Of a stretch of DNA of 61,939 nt, positions 1 through 8,940 are shown piece by piece. The position numbers and the translations under genes were made by a program. Every line of letters begins with the position of its first letter. The first letter of the stretch is position 1. The notes under the pieces were generated by a model that made no database searches, was not told the origin of the DNA, and saw only the letters and a program-made list of their open reading frames with translations. This stretch comes from Pseudomonadota bacterium (lineage in GTDB: Bacteria > Pseudomonadota > Gammaproteobacteria > Burkholderiales > Chitinibacteraceae): assembly GCA_026399755.1 (NCBI GenBank), contig JAPLQI010000064.1:1-61939 (forward strand), in the 5' to 3' direction.

Positions 1-133
1 GGCACTGAATGAGCTATGCAAAGCAGTGATTTACTTCGACCCTCATGCAAAAAAAGATCGCCCCAAACACCCTAAGCCGCATGATTTTACAGCCTATAAA
101 TCAGGGGTTTGAGCTTAAGTTGATAGGATTGGG
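1..133. repeat. Left copy of a 133-bp terminal inverted repeat
   Basis: Bases 1-133 are the exact reverse complement of 61800-61932; identity stops at base 134. The inner end is the motif TTAAGTTGATAGGATTGGG, which recurs (variant) at about 164-182 and flanks a small element at 51648-51818. A multicopy element at both contig edges is the simplest reading. No transposase is encoded in the visible part. Confidence 0.9.
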
Positions 134-200
134 TTTCACCTGCCCTACGAAAAACATTGCGCTTAGATTGATAGGATTGGGGCGACCTCCCCTCGCCCCA

Positions 201-1886
201 TTAAATCTCTTCCTTCCCCGATATCCAAATCGACAGCACCAGCCAGATTGTATTTAATACGGCCAATACAAAGCCGATAAAACCCAATAGGGGTAAGCCA
301 AAAATAGTGGGCCCAGCCTGCACGGTCATGACAATAGACGAGCCAATAATTAAAGCACCCGTCACAATTCCCATCGTTAAGCGATTGGCACTGCGGGTAA
401 TTTGCAGGCCAAACTGATCTAGCCGTTTTAAATCCAAATCAATGCGTAAATTACCTCGCCGCGCCTGCTTAATCAGCTTGCCAATATCTTTGGGCAAGCC
501 GCTCAGTAATTGCACCGCTTCAAACACCCCCTCTTTACTTCGTTTCATTAAGGAACGCGGGCTATAGCGCGCCAGAATCACTTCTTTTACAAAGGGCGTT
601 AAATGCGTGACCATTTGAAAATTCGGATCAAGCTGCCTGCCTAATCCTTCCAAAGTAATCAAGGCTTTAAATAAGAGGGTTAAATCTGATGGCAGGGTAA
701 TTTGATGCTCGCGCATCATTTGCACCACATCATTTAATAAATTACCAAAACGAATATCTTTTAAGGCGAGGTTTTCGTAATCAAACATAAAGCCAGCAAT
801 ATCAGAGGTGAGCTTTTCCTCATCCACCACCGTGTCCCCCGTCCACTCCAAAAGCACATTTAAAATACCGTGCTCATCGCGCTGCGCGAGAGAAGCTAAT
901 AAATCAACGATTTGATCACGGCGCGGATGGGGAAGACGCCCTACCATACCAAAATCTAAAAAGGCGATTTGATTATCTGGCAAATACTTTACATTGCCCG
1001 GATGCGGGTCGGCATGAAAATAGCCATCGATCAACACCATTTTAAGCACTGCATCTGCACCGCGCGATGCCAAAATACAGCGATCTAACCCCGCAACATC
1101 CACGCCCAACAAATCATTCCCCGCCACACCGGCAATATAGCTTTGCACATTGAGGCTTTCTGACGTCCATTCCCAGTACACTTTTGGAATCACGATATCT
1201 AAATGGGCTTTAAAATTTTGCGCAAAGCGCTCTGAGTTTCTGGCCTCAGTCGAAAAGTTTAATTCGCGGCGTAAAGACTTAGAAAACTCTTCGGCAATTT
1301 TAACCGGCTGATAGCGACGAGATTCGGGAAATTCAAATTCCATTAATGAGGCAATATGCCGAAGAATACGTAAATCGGCTTCAATTTTAGGAATAATACC
1401 TGGGCGGCGAATTTTTAATACCACCTCGCTCCCATCTAATAATTTAGCTCTATGCACTTGTGCAATAGAGGCCGCACCAACGGGCCTAGGGTCTAGCTCA
1501 AGGAAAATATCGGTAGGATCTCTACCAAGCAGGGCGGTTAATTCAGGCAAAATCAGCGCAAAATCAACCGGCGGCACATTACTCTGTAATTTTTCAAATT
1601 CGGCAATCCATTCTGGTGGGAACATATCCACCCTTGTGGCCAGCACCTGCCCTAGCTTCACAAAAGCAGGCCCCAGCTCTTCAAGAGCGCGGCGTACCCG
1701 CACAGGGGAATCGAGCATCTCAGCCTCGTGATTACCCGGCAAATGCAGTAAATCGCTAGCGCGCTCTAGGCCTTTAGATAGGCCTAGCCTTTGCACTAAA
1801 TTACCCAAACCATGTCGCACCAGTACAGCCACAATTTCACGCACACGCGGCAAATCACGCATGACAGTAAACGTTTCCTTCAGCAT
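201..1886 (-). CDS. ABC1/AarF/UbiB-family kinase-like protein
   Basis: A 561-residue member of the UbiB/ABC1 atypical kinase family, which supports ubiquinone or other isoprenoid lipid metabolism at the inner membrane. Visible marks are the KxGQ motif (FVKLGQ, about residue 76), the Ala-rich nucleotide loop before SIAQVHRA, the catalytic-loop HADPHPGN and the metal-binding DFG. Two hydrophobic segments end the protein, as in UbiB (about 546 residues). The ubiE-ubiJ genes that usually accompany ubiB are absent, so this may be a second paralogue rather than ubiB itself. The family call is firm; the substrate is unknown. Confidence 0.9.
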   Translation of the reverse strand: MLKETFTVMRDLPRVREIVAVLVRHGLGNLVQRLGLSKGLERASDLLHLPGNHEAEMLDSPVRVRRALEELGPAFVKLGQVLATRVDMFPPEWIAEFEKLQSNVPPVDFALILPELTALLGRDPTDIFLELDPRPVGAASIAQVHRAKLLDGSEVVLKIRRPGIIPKIEADLRILRHIASLMEFEFPESRRYQPVKIAEEFSKSLRRELNFSTEARNSERFAQNFKAHLDIVIPKVYWEWTSESLNVQSYIAGVAGNDLLGVDVAGLDRCILASRGADAVLKMVLIDGYFHADPHPGNVKYLPDNQIAFLDFGMVGRLPHPRRDQIVDLLASLAQRDEHGILNVLLEWTGDTVVDEEKLTSDIAGFMFDYENLALKDIRFGNLLNDVVQMMREHQITLPSDLTLLFKALITLEGLGRQLDPNFQMVTHLTPFVKEVILARYSPRSLMKRSKEGVFEAVQLLSGLPKDIGKLIKQARRGNLRIDLDLKRLDQFGLQITRSANRLTMGIVTGALIIGSSIVMTVQAGPTIFGLPLLGFIGFVLAVLNTIWLVLSIWISGKEEI

Positions 1887-2141
1887 TTAAATCATCCGCA
1901 AAGAAGCAAAAGAGTTGGCTACTTTTATCATAAATGGGCGAGCCAGTCCGCTTACTCGGCCGAAATATAAAGCCAAACCAATAATTACCCCTTTTTTACG
2001 ACAAATTGGCATATTGATACAGCCTATTCCCTGAGGAATGCTTTAAATACTTACCAATATAAAATACACACAAGTATTCCAATTTTCCTACTTCTGTGAA
2101 CATGCTAGTATTAGCGCCTACTTTTTACCCCCAACAACCTA

Positions 2142-2161
2142 AAACTGGCCATGACCAGTTT
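2142..2161. promoter_or_regulatory. Short inverted repeat upstream of the NlpC/P60 gene
   Basis: AAACTGG, a six-base spacer and CCAGTTT form a perfect dyad ending 24 bases before the start codon at 2185. It could be an operator or a leader hairpin. Nothing else distinctive is visible in the 298-bp divergent gap 1887-2184. Confidence 0.3.
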
Positions 2162-2184
2162 GATGAAGAGCCCATATTCCGCAC

Positions 2185-3075
2185 ATGAAATGGATAGGAT
2201 TAATTAGCGCATTATTTGCGGGCGCTTGTGTTTTCTCGGCACATGCCGATGAGCTGCCCCAAATTGAGGTCGATCCCGCCGTTGAGCAAGCTGCTCCAGC
2301 GACGACCATTACCAACACCTCACGGACCCGTAAGGCCAAGTCAGAAGCAAAACCCGATTATGCCCCCGCCCAAGATATGCTTTTGCAAGCCATGAGCCTC
2401 ATTGGCGTGAAATATAAATGGGGTGGCGCCACGCCCGAAGCGGGCCTCGATTGCAGCGGTTTTGTGCGCTATGTGTTTCAAAACTCGATGAATATTGCCC
2501 TGCCGCACAATGCGCTGGGCATGGCGCAATCGGGCGCAAGCATTAATAAAGAAGAACTCAAGCCGGGTGATCTGGTGTTTTTCAACACCCTTGGGCGCAC
2601 GTTTTCGCACGTGGGCATTTATATGGGCGACAACCGCTTTATTCATTCGCCACGCGCCGGTAAGAGCGTTGAGATTACCAATTTAAATCAAAGCTATTGG
2701 ACATCACGCTTTAACGGCGCTCGCCGCTATGACGGCACAGGCGGTGCACCGATTAATATGGCAACGCTATTGGCGAGTGTTCCAAAAAACACCGGCTCCA
2801 CCAAAGGCAGCGCTATTGTAAGTAGCAAGCCTGCCTGCAAAACCGTCAAACGCAAAGGCAAAAAACAACAGGTTTGCGAAGCGCCTAGAGCCGTTCGAGA
2901 GAGCAGCAACACCAGTCGCCCTAAAGCCAAGGCCACCACCTACAAAAAGACCAGCAAGACGGCGAGCAAGGTCAGCAAAACCACAAAGGGCAAAAGTGCA
3001 GCGGGCAAATCAAGTAAAGCCGCGCCTAAAGCCAAGCGTAGCGCACCGCCTAGCAGTAAGAAAAAAGCCAAATAA
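2185..3075 (+). CDS. Secreted NlpC/P60 cell-wall endopeptidase with basic tail
   Basis: A 296-residue exported protein. An N-terminal signal peptide ends near the AHA-D junction at about residue 21. The NlpC/P60 (C40) papain-like fold covers about residues 55-180, with the catalytic Cys in DCSGF, the catalytic His in SHVGIY and the third polar residue in the FIHSP region. Such enzymes cleave peptidoglycan stem peptides in the periplasm. The last 100 or so residues are a Lys/Ser/Ala/Thr-rich low-complexity tail of high positive charge, which may bind anionic wall polymer or membrane. A strong terminator follows directly, so it is probably transcribed alone. Confidence 0.92.
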   Translation: MKWIGLISALFAGACVFSAHADELPQIEVDPAVEQAAPATTITNTSRTRKAKSEAKPDYAPAQDMLLQAMSLIGVKYKWGGATPEAGLDCSGFVRYVFQNSMNIALPHNALGMAQSGASINKEELKPGDLVFFNTLGRTFSHVGIYMGDNRFIHSPRAGKSVEITNLNQSYWTSRFNGARRYDGTGGAPINMATLLASVPKNTGSTKGSAIVSSKPACKTVKRKGKKQQVCEAPRAVRESSNTSRPKAKATTYKKTSKTASKVSKTTKGKSAAGKSSKAAPKAKRSAPPSSKKKAK

Positions 3076-3088
3076 TTTGCCCACCCCC

Positions 3089-3120
3089 AATCCACACCGC
3101 CATTAGCGGTGTGGATTTTT
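3089..3120 (+). terminator. Rho-independent terminator of the NlpC/P60 gene
   Basis: A perfect 12-bp stem (AATCCACACCGC with its complement) around a 5-base loop, followed by a T run, begins 14 bases after the stop codon. Confidence 0.9.
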
Positions 3121-3325
3121 GCGTCTGTTGCAAGCATGCACAGCCACGTTGACTGTCAACACAAGACAGCAAACACTATGATAGTCTGCAAAAAACACCC
3201 TAGAGGTGTGTGTGGGAAAAACAACCGGCACCCGCTCGACCTTGCTTCATATTCTTGTAAGTAAGCCAATGATACCCCTGCTTTTTAATTAGGGTTTTAG
3301 GTCAAAAACAATCATGCAGGCAAAT

Positions 3326-3820
3326 ATGAAAAAAAATATCGCCGCTATTTTGTTTGTCATCAGCACATCCGCCGCGGCGGGATTTCTGGATCTCTATAAT
3401 GGCGTCACGCTAGGCCTACCTTTGCCCGAGCATGATTTCCAATATTTATCACCGCCCCTAGCAACTAAAAACACCCCCTTACTTTTGATCGATTTCTGGG
3501 CCACGTGGTGCGAGCCTTGCCGAGTGTCCATCCCAAAATTAAACGCGCTACAACAAAAATTTTCGCCTCAAGGCCTGCAAATTATTGGCATCTCCCAAGA
3601 AACAAAAACAGAGGTATTACCTTTCTTAGCACGAATCCCAATGCACTACCCCACCGCGGTTGAAGGCAAACTGAATTTACATAAAGCCCTAGGCGTAAAA
3701 GCATTGCCCTATGCGATTTTTGTGGATAAGAAAGGAATTATTATTTGGCGAGGACAGCCATCAGAAATCAATGATGAATTGATTGAAGAATTACTGATTA
3801 AGCAAAAAACGCCAGGCTAA
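3326..3820 (+). CDS. TlpA/ResA-like periplasmic thioredoxin
   Basis: A thioredoxin-fold protein of about 164 residues with a signal peptide (MKKNIAAILFV...SAAA). The redox centre is the FWATWCEPC motif (CxxC), followed by the cis-Pro loop in KALPYAIFV. This matches the TlpA/ResA family, which reduces periplasmic thiols, for example in cytochrome c maturation. An ATG at 3314 would add four residues, but the AGG seven bases upstream of 3326 and the cleaner signal peptide favour the later start. No cytochrome maturation genes are nearby, so the partner is unknown. Confidence 0.88.
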   Translation: MKKNIAAILFVISTSAAAGFLDLYNGVTLGLPLPEHDFQYLSPPLATKNTPLLLIDFWATWCEPCRVSIPKLNALQQKFSPQGLQIIGISQETKTEVLPFLARIPMHYPTAVEGKLNLHKALGVKALPYAIFVDKKGIIIWRGQPSEINDELIEELLIKQKTPG

Positions 3821-3827
3821 TTCAAAC

Positions 3828-3893
3828 GTCATCCCAGAATGTTTTTATCAGGGATCCAGTTACATATTAGATTTCCTTCTGTGCGGAAATGAC
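3828..3893. repeat. Degenerate dispersed repeat with CGTCAT ends
   Basis: The segment starts CGTCATCCC and ends with GGAAATGACG, a short inverted repeat about 65 bp long containing GGGATCCAG. A related sequence (CGTCATTCC...GGGAATCCAG) lies near 26585. This resembles the common small palindromic elements of proteobacterial intergenic regions. Confidence 0.5.
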
Positions 3894-3961
3894 GAAGCCC
3901 TTACTCTATAAGAATCAATCATCATTTCTCTAAACTGCAATGATGAAATAGGAAGCGCCCC

Positions 3962-4091
3962 ATGCCTAATACTGCACGCCGTACTTTTCTACAAAGCAGT
4001 TTAATTGCATTACCGCCCCAGCTACCACCCTGCCGCAGCTCAGGATGGCTGGGAAATGATGCTGGATTGGTTTAAACGCTTTGGCGTTTGA
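3962..4091 (+). pseudogene. Dienelactone hydrolase remnant (internal deletion)
   Basis: An ATG at 3962 opens with a short start resembling a Tat-type leader (MPNTARRTFLQSSLIALP). From 4023, in a different frame, the DNA encodes YHPAAAQDGWEMMLDWFKRF and then a stop, which closely resembles the C-terminus of YsgA-type dienelactone hydrolases. About 200 codons of the alpha/beta-hydrolase core are missing between the two pieces. The frames do not join, so no functional enzyme is expected. The call rests on recognising the C-terminal motif. Confidence 0.7.
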
Positions 4092-4200
4092 TGTTTTATC
4101 AAGGACTGCCATTTAAGGGAAGGCGCCCTGCTGCGGCGTGGATTTTTACTTCTGCCTGTCGCCCCCCTTAAGCCTCATCCTGCCTGGACCCACCACCCGT

Positions 4201-4233
4201 TTGTCATTTACTTGTCACACACTGCACGCATAT
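4201..4233 (+). promoter_or_regulatory. Candidate Pho box and promoter for the telA operon
   Basis: Two TTGTCA half-sites at 4201 and 4212 are 11 bp apart, the spacing of PhoB direct repeats; 14 of 18 positions fit the enterobacterial Pho-box consensus by eye. A -10-like TATTCT begins about 10 bp after the box, where a PhoB-dependent -10 would lie. The call rests on pattern matching only. Confidence 0.45.
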
Positions 4234-4399
4234 TCTTCTCCATACTCACGCCAAATACCTACAATTACTGAAAGCCAATACGGCTTGAGCTTTAATTTAC
4301 TCGGCGAATCGTACGCCAACAGCAGCTGATGGCCTGTCTGGCTAAGACCCCATAGCTTGCTCGATACATATGTACATTCAATTTGGTAAAGGAGCAGTC

Positions 4400-5503
4400 T
4401 TGCGCAAGATTATTGGCCCCCTGTTGGCTGGCATTCTAGGAATAGCCGTTTTACTCGGGCTATTTTTTTCTGCTCACGATAAGCAAAAAACAGATGGCGC
4501 AGCGGCGCAGGCTAGCAAGCTAAGCCTGGCCCGCGGCTTAATTGGCTCTGAAAAAGAGCCGTTTTACCGCGACCCACGGGTGATCCAAGCCTTTGCCCGC
4601 TTGGGTTTGCAGGTGGAAGTGCAAAAAGCCGGCTCGCGCGAGATGGCCGTGCATCCTGATTTAAAAAGCTTTGATTTTGGCCACCCCGCAGGCAGCCCTG
4701 CGGCATTACGCCTAAAGCAAGTGATGAAGGCGCAAAAACTCTACACGCCTTTTTTTACCCCCATGGCCGTAGCCTCATGGCAAAAACTGATACCCATGCT
4801 GGAAAGCAACGGCCTAGTGCAGCGCCGGGATGGGGCTTACTACATTATTGATATGAAGCGCTTACTGGAGTTTATTAGCACGGGCAAACGCTGGCGCGAG
4901 CTAAAAAACAACACCGCTTACGACAGTGGCCGCTCTGTTTTGATTTCTAGCACCGACGTGCGTAAGTCTAACTCTGGGGCCATGTATTTGGCGCTGGCAA
5001 GCTACTTACTCAATGATAATAATGTGGTGCAATCCGATGCAGAAGTGCAAAAAGTTTTGCCCTTAGTCAGCCCACTATTTCTTAAGCAAGGGTTTCAAGA
5101 ATCCAGCTCCGCAGGGCCCTTTGATGATTACACCAGCATGGGCATCGGCAAAGCGCCGCTGGTGATGGTGTATGAATCACAGTTTTTAGAATTCCAATCT
5201 AAGCTTCCCCAAGCCAACCCGGACATGCTGCTGCTCTACCCGCAACCCACCGCATTTACCAAGCATGTGCTGGTGCCGTTTACCGAAGCGGGCAATCGGG
5301 TGGGTGAGGCGCTGGAGCACGATGCTGAGCTGCAAAAGCTCGCCGCCGAGTACGGCTATCGGGGTAGCGCGATTGCGCATTTTTCTGAGTTTTTAAAGCA
5401 GAAAAAGCTCTCCGCACCGACCACCCTTGTCGACGTGATCGACCCACCTAGCTTTGAAATGCTGGAGCGCATGATTGAAGGCATTGCTCAGCAGCTGAAG
5501 TAA
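4400..5503 (+). CDS. Membrane-anchored substrate-binding protein, first gene of telA operon
   Basis: About 367 residues with one N-terminal hydrophobic anchor (IIGPLLAGILGIAVLLGLFF) followed by a type-2 periplasmic-binding-like domain; no lipobox is visible. An AAAGGAG at 4391-4397 region precedes a TTG at 4400, which I prefer as start; an ATG at 4370 has no Shine-Dalgarno sequence. It lies 32 bp before telA and shares its strand. A binding protein without ABC permease genes suggests a sensing or capture role rather than ordinary import. The ligand is unknown; anions are a guess from the context. Confidence 0.7.
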   Translation: MRKIIGPLLAGILGIAVLLGLFFSAHDKQKTDGAAAQASKLSLARGLIGSEKEPFYRDPRVIQAFARLGLQVEVQKAGSREMAVHPDLKSFDFGHPAGSPAALRLKQVMKAQKLYTPFFTPMAVASWQKLIPMLESNGLVQRRDGAYYIIDMKRLLEFISTGKRWRELKNNTAYDSGRSVLISSTDVRKSNSGAMYLALASYLLNDNNVVQSDAEVQKVLPLVSPLFLKQGFQESSSAGPFDDYTSMGIGKAPLVMVYESQFLEFQSKLPQANPDMLLLYPQPTAFTKHVLVPFTEAGNRVGEALEHDAELQKLAAEYGYRGSAIAHFSEFLKQKKLSAPTTLVDVIDPPSFEMLERMIEGIAQQLK

Positions 5504-5535
5504 TCTCAAGCCCACACACCTAACAGGAGTACACC

Positions 5536-6735
5536 ATGAGCGATACCCTGCAGCCCCCAGAAGCCCTCGTTCTAACACCACCAGAAGTAGTGATTGCCGT
5601 GCCTGCAGAGCGTGCGCCAGAGATGGCACCGCTCAGCAGCGAGCTAAAAAGCAAGGTTGAAGAACAAGTTAACCGCTTTGTCAGCGCGCTGGTGGCTGAA
5701 GATATCAGCAGCGATAGCTTTAAGCAAAAACTCGATGCCGCGTTTCATCTGGGCAGGGAAGAAATATCACAAGCCGCGGGCTTGATGACGGGCCGGTTTA
5801 TGGATCGCAATCTGGCTGGGGTGGAAGATAGCGCGGCCTTTAAAGCCATCGGTGCATTACGCGGCCAGCTGGATGAGCTAAACCCGGGCAAGCAAGGCGA
5901 TTTATTATCCGAAAATAAAATCCTCGGCCTTATTCCCTTTGGTAACAAGCTCAAAGCTTATTTTCGCAAGTTTCAATCCGCAGGAACGCAGCTCAATACG
6001 GCATTACAGCAGGTGCACGCCGCCCGCGACGATATGCTGAAAGACGCCGCCGAGATTGAAACCATCAAGCAAAAGCTGTGGGATGCGATGCAAAAACTAG
6101 GGGCAGCGATTCACTTTGCCCGCGAGCTGGATCAGCGCCTTGCCGGTGAAGTGGACAGGCTTAAAACCAGCGATGCCGAGCGCGCCCGTGCGCTGGAACA
6201 AGAAGTGCTGTTTTATGCAAGGCAAAATGTCAGCGATATGCAAACGCAGATGGCCGTTACCGTGAACGGCTATATGGCGATGGAAGTCTTAAAAAAGACG
6301 GGCCGCGAAATGGCCAATGGCTGCAGCCGCGTAGCCACCACGGGGATGTCGGCACTGGCCGTTGCCACCACGGTGGCCCGCGCGACGGGCAATCAAATTG
6401 AAGTGATGAATATGCTGCAAGGCGTATCCGGCACCATTGGCGATTTAATCGAGCAAAGCGGCAAGGCACTTAATACCCATGTGCAAAAAACCGGTGAGTT
6501 TGCCAGCTCGCCACTGATAGGTATTGAGCGGATTCAATCTATGTTTGATCAATCCTTTGCCGCGATGGATGCGATGGATAAATTTCGCTCCGAAGCCATC
6601 GGTGTGATGGGCAAAAACAATGAGCTAATCCGCCAGCAAATTGAGCGCGCCCAAACCTATGTAGACCGTGCTCAGGGTGAAAGCGTGCGCCAATCGCTAA
6701 GCAGCAGCACCAACGATGGGCCGGTAAAGCTTTAA
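5536..6735 (+). CDS. telA: TelA/KlaA-family toxic anion resistance protein
   Basis: A 399-residue, largely helical protein of the TelA family, named for tellurite resistance on plasmids and also found in chromosomal stress operons. Supporting features are the full family length, the central segment PGKQGDLL followed by a LIPFGNKL motif, the long charged helices and the C-terminal NMLQGVSGTI region. No membrane segment or signal peptide is present, so it should be cytoplasmic. A good ribosome-binding site (ACAGGAG) precedes the ATG. Its biochemical function is not established for the family; the two binding proteins around it suggest anion or envelope stress. Confidence 0.88.
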   Translation: MSDTLQPPEALVLTPPEVVIAVPAERAPEMAPLSSELKSKVEEQVNRFVSALVAEDISSDSFKQKLDAAFHLGREEISQAAGLMTGRFMDRNLAGVEDSAAFKAIGALRGQLDELNPGKQGDLLSENKILGLIPFGNKLKAYFRKFQSAGTQLNTALQQVHAARDDMLKDAAEIETIKQKLWDAMQKLGAAIHFARELDQRLAGEVDRLKTSDAERARALEQEVLFYARQNVSDMQTQMAVTVNGYMAMEVLKKTGREMANGCSRVATTGMSALAVATTVARATGNQIEVMNMLQGVSGTIGDLIEQSGKALNTHVQKTGEFASSPLIGIERIQSMFDQSFAAMDAMDKFRSEAIGVMGKNNELIRQQIERAQTYVDRAQGESVRQSLSSSTNDGPVKL

Positions 6736-6754
6736 TCTATTTGATCGCCAGCTA

Positions 6755-8335
6755 ATGAGCCCCACTATGCGCAAAACGTTTGCCCTGCTGCTTGCCTCGC
6801 TACTTTTACTGACTGCTTGCGAGAAAACACCACAAACAGCCACCGATATGAACGACGGTGCTCTCACCGTTTTAGCGGGTTCTGAGCTTAAAGATATCGA
6901 GCCGCTTTTGCCGCAAATTGCGGCGGCAACCGGCATCAAGCTTAAGTTGAAATACGCGGGTACTTTAGATGCCGTAGAGCAAATCCAATCAGGGGCGGAG
7001 TACGATTTTGCTTGGCTGGCCAGCAATAAATATGCGCTGCTCACCCCTAGCGCCAAAGCCAGAATTAAGGCCAGCGAGCGCACCATGATTTCGCCGGTCG
7101 TGCTGGGGCTAAAAACCAACAAAGCCAAAGCGCTTGGCTGGGCAGATCCAAACAAAGCGCCAAGCTGGCGTGATATTGCCGATGCGGCAGGTGCGGGCAA
7201 GCTGCATTTTGCGATGAGCAGCCCCGCCAGCTCAAACACCGGCTTTGCGGCTATTTTAGGCTTAGCCTCGGCCGTGGCAGGCAAAGGCGATGCGCTAGAG
7301 CTAAAAGACATCGATTTTAAAACACTCACCGCCTTTGCTAAGGCGCAATCTCTTACCGCTGGATCGTCAGGCTGGCTGGCCGAAGTATATGAAAAAGAAG
7401 CGGCCAATCTGGATGGCATCGTCAATTACGCATCAGTATTGCATGGCATGAATAGCCGCTTAAAAGAGCCGCTGACGCTGATCTACCCTAAGGATGGCGT
7501 GATCACTGCCGATTATCCTTTTATGCTGCTTAAAGAATCACAGCGCGGCGCTTACGACAAACTCGTGGCCTACCTGAAAGGCGCAGAATTTCAGCAGGCC
7601 ATGAATAAAGCCAGCTATCGCCAGCCGGTGAATTCATCCGTCAAACCAACAATCGCCAGCCAAGATTATTTTGAGCTGGCCTTCCCTGCCAAGCTAGAAG
7701 TCGTGGATGGCCTGCTCGATGCCTACCTCAACACCCTGCGCCGCCCCGCCGATTCCACCTTTGTGGTGGATGTCAGCGGATCAATGCAAGGCCAGCGAAT
7801 TGAGCAACTTCGACAATCGCTAACGGGTTTGGCTGGCGGCGATAGCAGCCTGTCTGGCCGCTATACCAAGCTGCGTGATAGAGAACGCATCGCGCTGCTG
7901 CGCTTTTCAGATCATGTAGAAGACCAGCAGCTTTGGTCATTAAGTAGCGATAAAGCCAGCAATGCCAAACTACTGCTAGCCTTTAGTGATTACGCCAGCC
8001 AGCTGCAAACCACCGGTGGCACCGCCATTTATACCGCTGCGAAAGCCGCGTATCAGGCCGCACTGCTACGCCAGAGCAAAGACCCAGACCGCGTTTATTC
8101 CTTACTATTAATGACCGATGGCATCAATAATGACGGCATGACGCTAGAAGAATTCAAACAATGGTTTAGCACGCTGCAGCCCAAACAACAGCATATTCGT
8201 ATTTTTGCCATCCTCTTTGGCGAGGCAAAAAGTGAGGAACTGGAAGTGCTGACCCAAGCCAGCGGCGGCCGCGTTTTTGACGCCAACAAAGCCGGCCTGC
8301 AAGCGGCGTTTAAAGATATCCGGGGCTACCAGTAA
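6755..8335 (+). CDS. Lipoprotein with substrate-binding and von Willebrand factor A domains
   Basis: A 526-residue lipoprotein (lipobox LLTAC, about residue 19). Residues 35-310 resemble an extracellular solute-binding domain of the type that binds small anions or metals. Residues 330-526 form a VWA domain with a complete MIDAS: DVSGSMQ, a Thr in TGGTAIY and the Asp of LMTDGIND-like LLMTDGINND. The protein should face the periplasm on a lipid anchor. It starts 19 bp after telA and its stop codon overlaps the next start (TAATG). The fusion suggests that ligand binding is coupled to a metal-dependent protein contact; this is inference. Confidence 0.85.
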   Translation: MSPTMRKTFALLLASLLLLTACEKTPQTATDMNDGALTVLAGSELKDIEPLLPQIAAATGIKLKLKYAGTLDAVEQIQSGAEYDFAWLASNKYALLTPSAKARIKASERTMISPVVLGLKTNKAKALGWADPNKAPSWRDIADAAGAGKLHFAMSSPASSNTGFAAILGLASAVAGKGDALELKDIDFKTLTAFAKAQSLTAGSSGWLAEVYEKEAANLDGIVNYASVLHGMNSRLKEPLTLIYPKDGVITADYPFMLLKESQRGAYDKLVAYLKGAEFQQAMNKASYRQPVNSSVKPTIASQDYFELAFPAKLEVVDGLLDAYLNTLRRPADSTFVVDVSGSMQGQRIEQLRQSLTGLAGGDSSLSGRYTKLRDRERIALLRFSDHVEDQQLWSLSSDKASNAKLLLAFSDYASQLQTTGGTAIYTAAKAAYQAALLRQSKDPDRVYSLLLMTDGINNDGMTLEEFKQWFSTLQPKQQHIRIFAILFGEAKSEELEVLTQASGGRVFDANKAGLQAAFKDIRGYQ

Positions 8336-8940
8336 TGCCGACTCGCCTGATGCTCTTTATTTACAGCAATCGCAATATCACTGGCAGCATCTGCGCACTC
8401 CTGGTGCTGGCGCTGTTTTTTGGCGGGATTATCCACGCGTGGTGGCTGCCGCTCACGATCGGTGCCTATCTATTTGGCTGGCTTATTTTGCCCCCAAGCC
8501 GCCCGCCCATTTTAGAACAATTACCCCAAATGCCGGTTGATCAGGCCATCGACGCCATCTGTGCCGATTTTGGCCCACGCCTGCCCGCCGAGCCACGCGC
8601 GCGTCTTGGCCAGATTCAAGCACTGATTCATGAACTAGCCCCGCGCTTTGCCAACCCCGCTTTTCCTGCCACCGCCCGTATTGAGCTGGCCAATACCGTG
8701 AGCCGTGATTTGCCCGCCACCATCGGCAATTATCTGGCGCTGCCCGCCAGCTTTGCCAAAATACACACCCTGCGCGATGGCAAAACAGCACAAACGCTAC
8801 TCACCGAACAATTGGTGTTGCTGCACAATGAGCTAACAGAAATGGCCGCCGACCTATACAGCGAAGACGCCGATAAACTCATCAGCCACGGCGAATACCT
8901 GAAACAAAAATTTCAGCCCTATCAGTTTATTGATCACTAA
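8335..8940 (+). CDS. XpaC-like membrane protein, last gene of telA operon
   Basis: A 201-residue protein with two N-terminal membrane segments (about residues 17-52) and a soluble, mostly helical C-terminal part. This shape, and the linkage to telA, matches the XpaC (5-bromo-4-chloroindolyl phosphate hydrolysis) family, which commonly accompanies TelA. The start codon overlaps the preceding stop by one base, indicating translational coupling. Assignment to XpaC rests on topology and context more than on a signature motif. The start at 8335 has little room for an independent ribosome-binding site. Confidence 0.6.
   Translation: MPTRLMLFIYSNRNITGSICALLVLALFFGGIIHAWWLPLTIGAYLFGWLILPPSRPPILEQLPQMPVDQAIDAICADFGPRLPAEPRARLGQIQALIHELAPRFANPAFPATARIELANTVSRDLPATIGNYLALPASFAKIHTLRDGKTAQTLLTEQLVLLHNELTEMAADLYSEDADKLISHGEYLKQKFQPYQFIDH

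Noticed and set aside
45-257. 70-residue frame at the left window edge
   Set aside because: Most of it is the terminal repeat and copies of the TTGATAGGATTGGG motif.
6697-7425. 242-residue minus-strand frame over the VWA lipoprotein gene
   Set aside because: It is a shadow of the strongly supported plus-strand gene and has no recognisable domain.
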